Positions 6,195 to 7,431 of a stretch of DNA of 7,431 nucleotides are shown in pieces. The position numbers and the translations under genes were made by a program. Source of the DNA: Paracoccaceae bacterium (GTDB taxonomy: Bacteria; Pseudomonadota; Alphaproteobacteria; Rhodobacterales; Rhodobacteraceae); contig RFUP01000105.1 of assembly GCA_009922885.1 (NCBI GenBank), positions 1 to 7,431 on the forward strand. Direction: 5' to 3'. Below the pieces are notes generated by a model. That model had not been told where the DNA came from, did not search any database, and saw only the letters and a program-made list of their open reading frames with translations. Numbering within the stretch: position 1 is the stretch's first letter; the number at the start of each line of letters is the position of its first letter.

Positions 6195-6665
6195 TCAGCG
6201 AAACTCAATATTGACGACTTCGTAGAACTTCTCGCCGCCCGGCGTTTTGACTTCCACGCTGTCGCCCACATCCTTGCCAATGAGCGCGCGCGCAATCGGC
6301 GAACGGATGTTGAGAAGCCCTTTTTCGATATTGGCCTCATGCTCGCCAACGATCTGCCAAGTTTTCTCTTCGTCGGTATCTTCATCGACGACCGTCACGG
6401 TCGCGCCGAATTTGATCGCACCGGAAAGCGCGGCGGGGTCGATCACTTCGGCAAGGCCGATGACGCCTTCGAGTTCCTTGATGCGGCCTTCGATAAAAGA
6501 CTGTTTTTCGCGCGCAGAATGGTATTCGGCGTTTTCGGAAAGGTCGCCATGTTCCCGCGCTTCAGCAATCGCCTGAATGATCGCCGGACGTTCGACGGAT
6601 TTCAGATGCTTCAATTCGGCTTCAAGCGCGGCGTGGCCCACCCGCGTCATCGGGATCTTTTCCAT
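6195..6665 (-). CDS. greA: Transcription elongation factor GreA
   Basis: GreA binds the secondary channel of RNA polymerase and stimulates cleavage of backtracked transcripts. The 156-residue length is normal. The N-terminal coiled coil (about 10-75) carries the tip motif HGDLSENAEY with Asp41 and Glu44, the acidic pair that supports the catalytic metal ion in the polymerase active site. The C-terminal FKBP-like domain (about 80-156) contains VGEHEANIEKGLLNIRSPIARALIG, which includes the typical SPIARALIGK stretch. The ATG at 6665 has GGGAAG about seven bases upstream. The gene lies 92 bp downstream of the unknown basic protein on the same strand. I saw no convincing promoter in that gap. Confidence 0.98.
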   Translation of the reverse strand: MEKIPMTRVGHAALEAELKHLKSVERPAIIQAIAEAREHGDLSENAEYHSAREKQSFIEGRIKELEGVIGLAEVIDPAALSGAIKFGATVTVVDEDTDEEKTWQIVGEHEANIEKGLLNIRSPIARALIGKDVGDSVEVKTPGGEKFYEVVNIEFR

Positions 6666-6757
6666 GGTGTCTTCCCTTGCCCCTACCCCGAGGCGACTTG
6701 CTTTTTTCTTGGATGAGCAGACTGCCCAAAATGCTTAGAAAAGCCAATAGATGATGG

Positions 6758-7402
6758 CTAGGCTCGGCGCAATCGGGCCGCGCGCCATTCCCGCAGTTCG
6801 GCGATCGGAAAGCGGTGATTTTCCGAGCCGATCGTGACAGAAACGCCACGTGGATCGGCGGCCAGCACAACTTCGGTTTCCTTCGAACGGTAGCGCCATG
6901 TGATCAGCCCTTTTTCGGGTTTGTACTTGTCCAGCACACCGCGCTCAAAATCAGCGAAGATTGACTTGTCAGAGGCCGCCATCCCCAAAGCTTCCGGAAT
7001 GAGCGCTTCGATTAAGCGCTTCGGGGCCTCGGCATGGATCGGCGCAGTCGAAAGAATGGGGCCGGGATGGATGCGAACGGCTCTGTAAATCCGGGTCGCC
7101 ACGGATTGCGATATCCATTTTTTCGCGAGTAGTTTCCGCGCGAGGCCCGCGATCAGCGTCTGCTTTCTCTCCCCCATCACCAGGCGCAGGGTAACAACGC
7201 CGTTTTCATTGAAGAGGAAGCAGTCCTTGCCGGATGTCTTTAGGAGGTGCACCTGCTTGATCTCGGTGTTTTCCGGAGAACTCCATATCGTACCGACAGG
7301 CAAAGGCGCGCGGCCTTTGTGGCGGCGTTGGCCCAACGCGCGGGACGTTGCAAATTTCTCGGGGCTCGGAAGCAGGTTATAGACCGCGTCCAACTCGCGC
7401 AT
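6758..7402 (-). CDS. Basic protein of unknown function (start uncertain, possibly extends past window)
   Basis: I do not recognise this 214-residue protein. It has no signal peptide or membrane helix and is clearly basic, with clusters at QRRHKGR (26-31), ARKLLAKKW (88-96), RIYRAVR (104-110) and REWRAARLRRA at the C-terminus. The N-terminal half has a predicted strand region (TIWSS, KQVHLL, DCFLF, VVTLRLV) followed by helices. The C-terminal part (about 165-202) looks like beta strands (LITWRYR, TEVVLAA, GVSVTIG, HRFPI). The ATG at 7402 has AGGA about seven bases upstream, which supports it. However, the frame stays open to the right edge and would add at least SPFIHQELA, so the true start may lie outside. 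It precedes greA on the same strand and may be co-transcribed. Nucleic-acid binding is possible from charge alone but unsupported otherwise. Confidence 0.75.
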   Translation of the reverse strand: MRELDAVYNLLPSPEKFATSRALGQRRHKGRAPLPVGTIWSSPENTEIKQVHLLKTSGKDCFLFNENGVVTLRLVMGERKQTLIAGLARKLLAKKWISQSVATRIYRAVRIHPGPILSTAPIHAEAPKRLIEALIPEALGMAASDKSIFADFERGVLDKYKPEKGLITWRYRSKETEVVLAADPRGVSVTIGSENHRFPIAELREWRAARLRRA

Positions 7403-7431
7403 GGCCAGTTCCTGATGGATGAACGGGCTTT

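Noticed and set aside
6090..6716. Open frame of 208 codons on the plus strand opposite greA
   Set aside because: It covers greA and its flanks in antisense. The product is rich in Phe, Arg and Asp in a pattern that mirrors the greA codons and shows no domain.
6666..6757. Possible promoter or terminator in the 92-bp gap upstream of greA
   Set aside because: On the minus strand only a 4-bp stem (GCTT/AAGC) and no acceptable pair of -35 and -10 boxes were found.
6622..6870. Open frame of 82 codons on the minus strand bridging the greA upstream gap
   Set aside because: It overlaps both greA and the unknown basic protein in another frame, and its product is low in complexity at the C-terminus with no family match.

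Overview
The window looks like a stretch of chromosomal core from an alphaproteobacterium, most likely Rhodobacterales (Roseobacter-type). The main pointers are a 44-residue aa3-type cytochrome c oxidase subunit IV, a protein family largely confined to alphaproteobacteria; a DmdC/FadE5-type long acyl-CoA dehydrogenase; moderately GC-rich DNA; and tight packing of YqgE, Sua5/TsaC and GreA genes with lineage-type hypothetical proteins. No insertion sequence, phage gene, tRNA, rRNA or CRISPR array was seen. The organism call is inference from protein families, not from a marker gene.

Layout. 1-309 (+): C-terminal part of a YqgE/AlgH-family protein, cut by the window edge. 313-1257 (-): threonylcarbamoyl-AMP synthase (Sua5/TsaC type), convergent with the first gene and only 3 bp from it. 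1258-1384: divergent intergenic region with a weak candidate promoter. 1385-3079 (+): acyl-CoA dehydrogenase. 3079-4128 (+): metallo-beta-lactamase-fold hydrolase, overlapping the dehydrogenase stop by one base (TAATG). 4129-4261: intergenic, with weak promoter candidates. 4262-4396 (+): tiny cytochrome oxidase subunit IV gene, followed by a clear intrinsic terminator (4399-4429). 4442-5068 (+): lipoprotein of unknown function whose His/Cys layout recalls the permuted NlpC/P60 (papain-like) fold. 5069-6091 (-): two-helix membrane protein with a coiled coil, its stop codon directly abutting that of the lipoprotein. 6092-6194: short spacer with phased GTATG repeats and a nested dyad. 6195-6665 (-): greA. 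6758-7402 (-): basic protein of unknown function whose frame stays open to the window edge.

How the genes work together. Sua5/TsaC (tRNA t6A37 synthesis) and GreA (rescue of backtracked RNA polymerase) are housekeeping. The dehydrogenase and the metallo-hydrolase form a translationally coupled pair, probably one catabolic module acting on CoA thioesters, although the substrate cannot be read from sequence. Subunit IV is an accessory piece of the aa3 terminal oxidase, whose large subunits are not in this window. The lipoprotein, the membrane coiled-coil protein and the basic protein at the right edge are the least understood genes. The lipoprotein, as a possible undescribed papain-like envelope enzyme, is the most interesting. 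I see no clear evidence of a defence, toxin or mobile system here.
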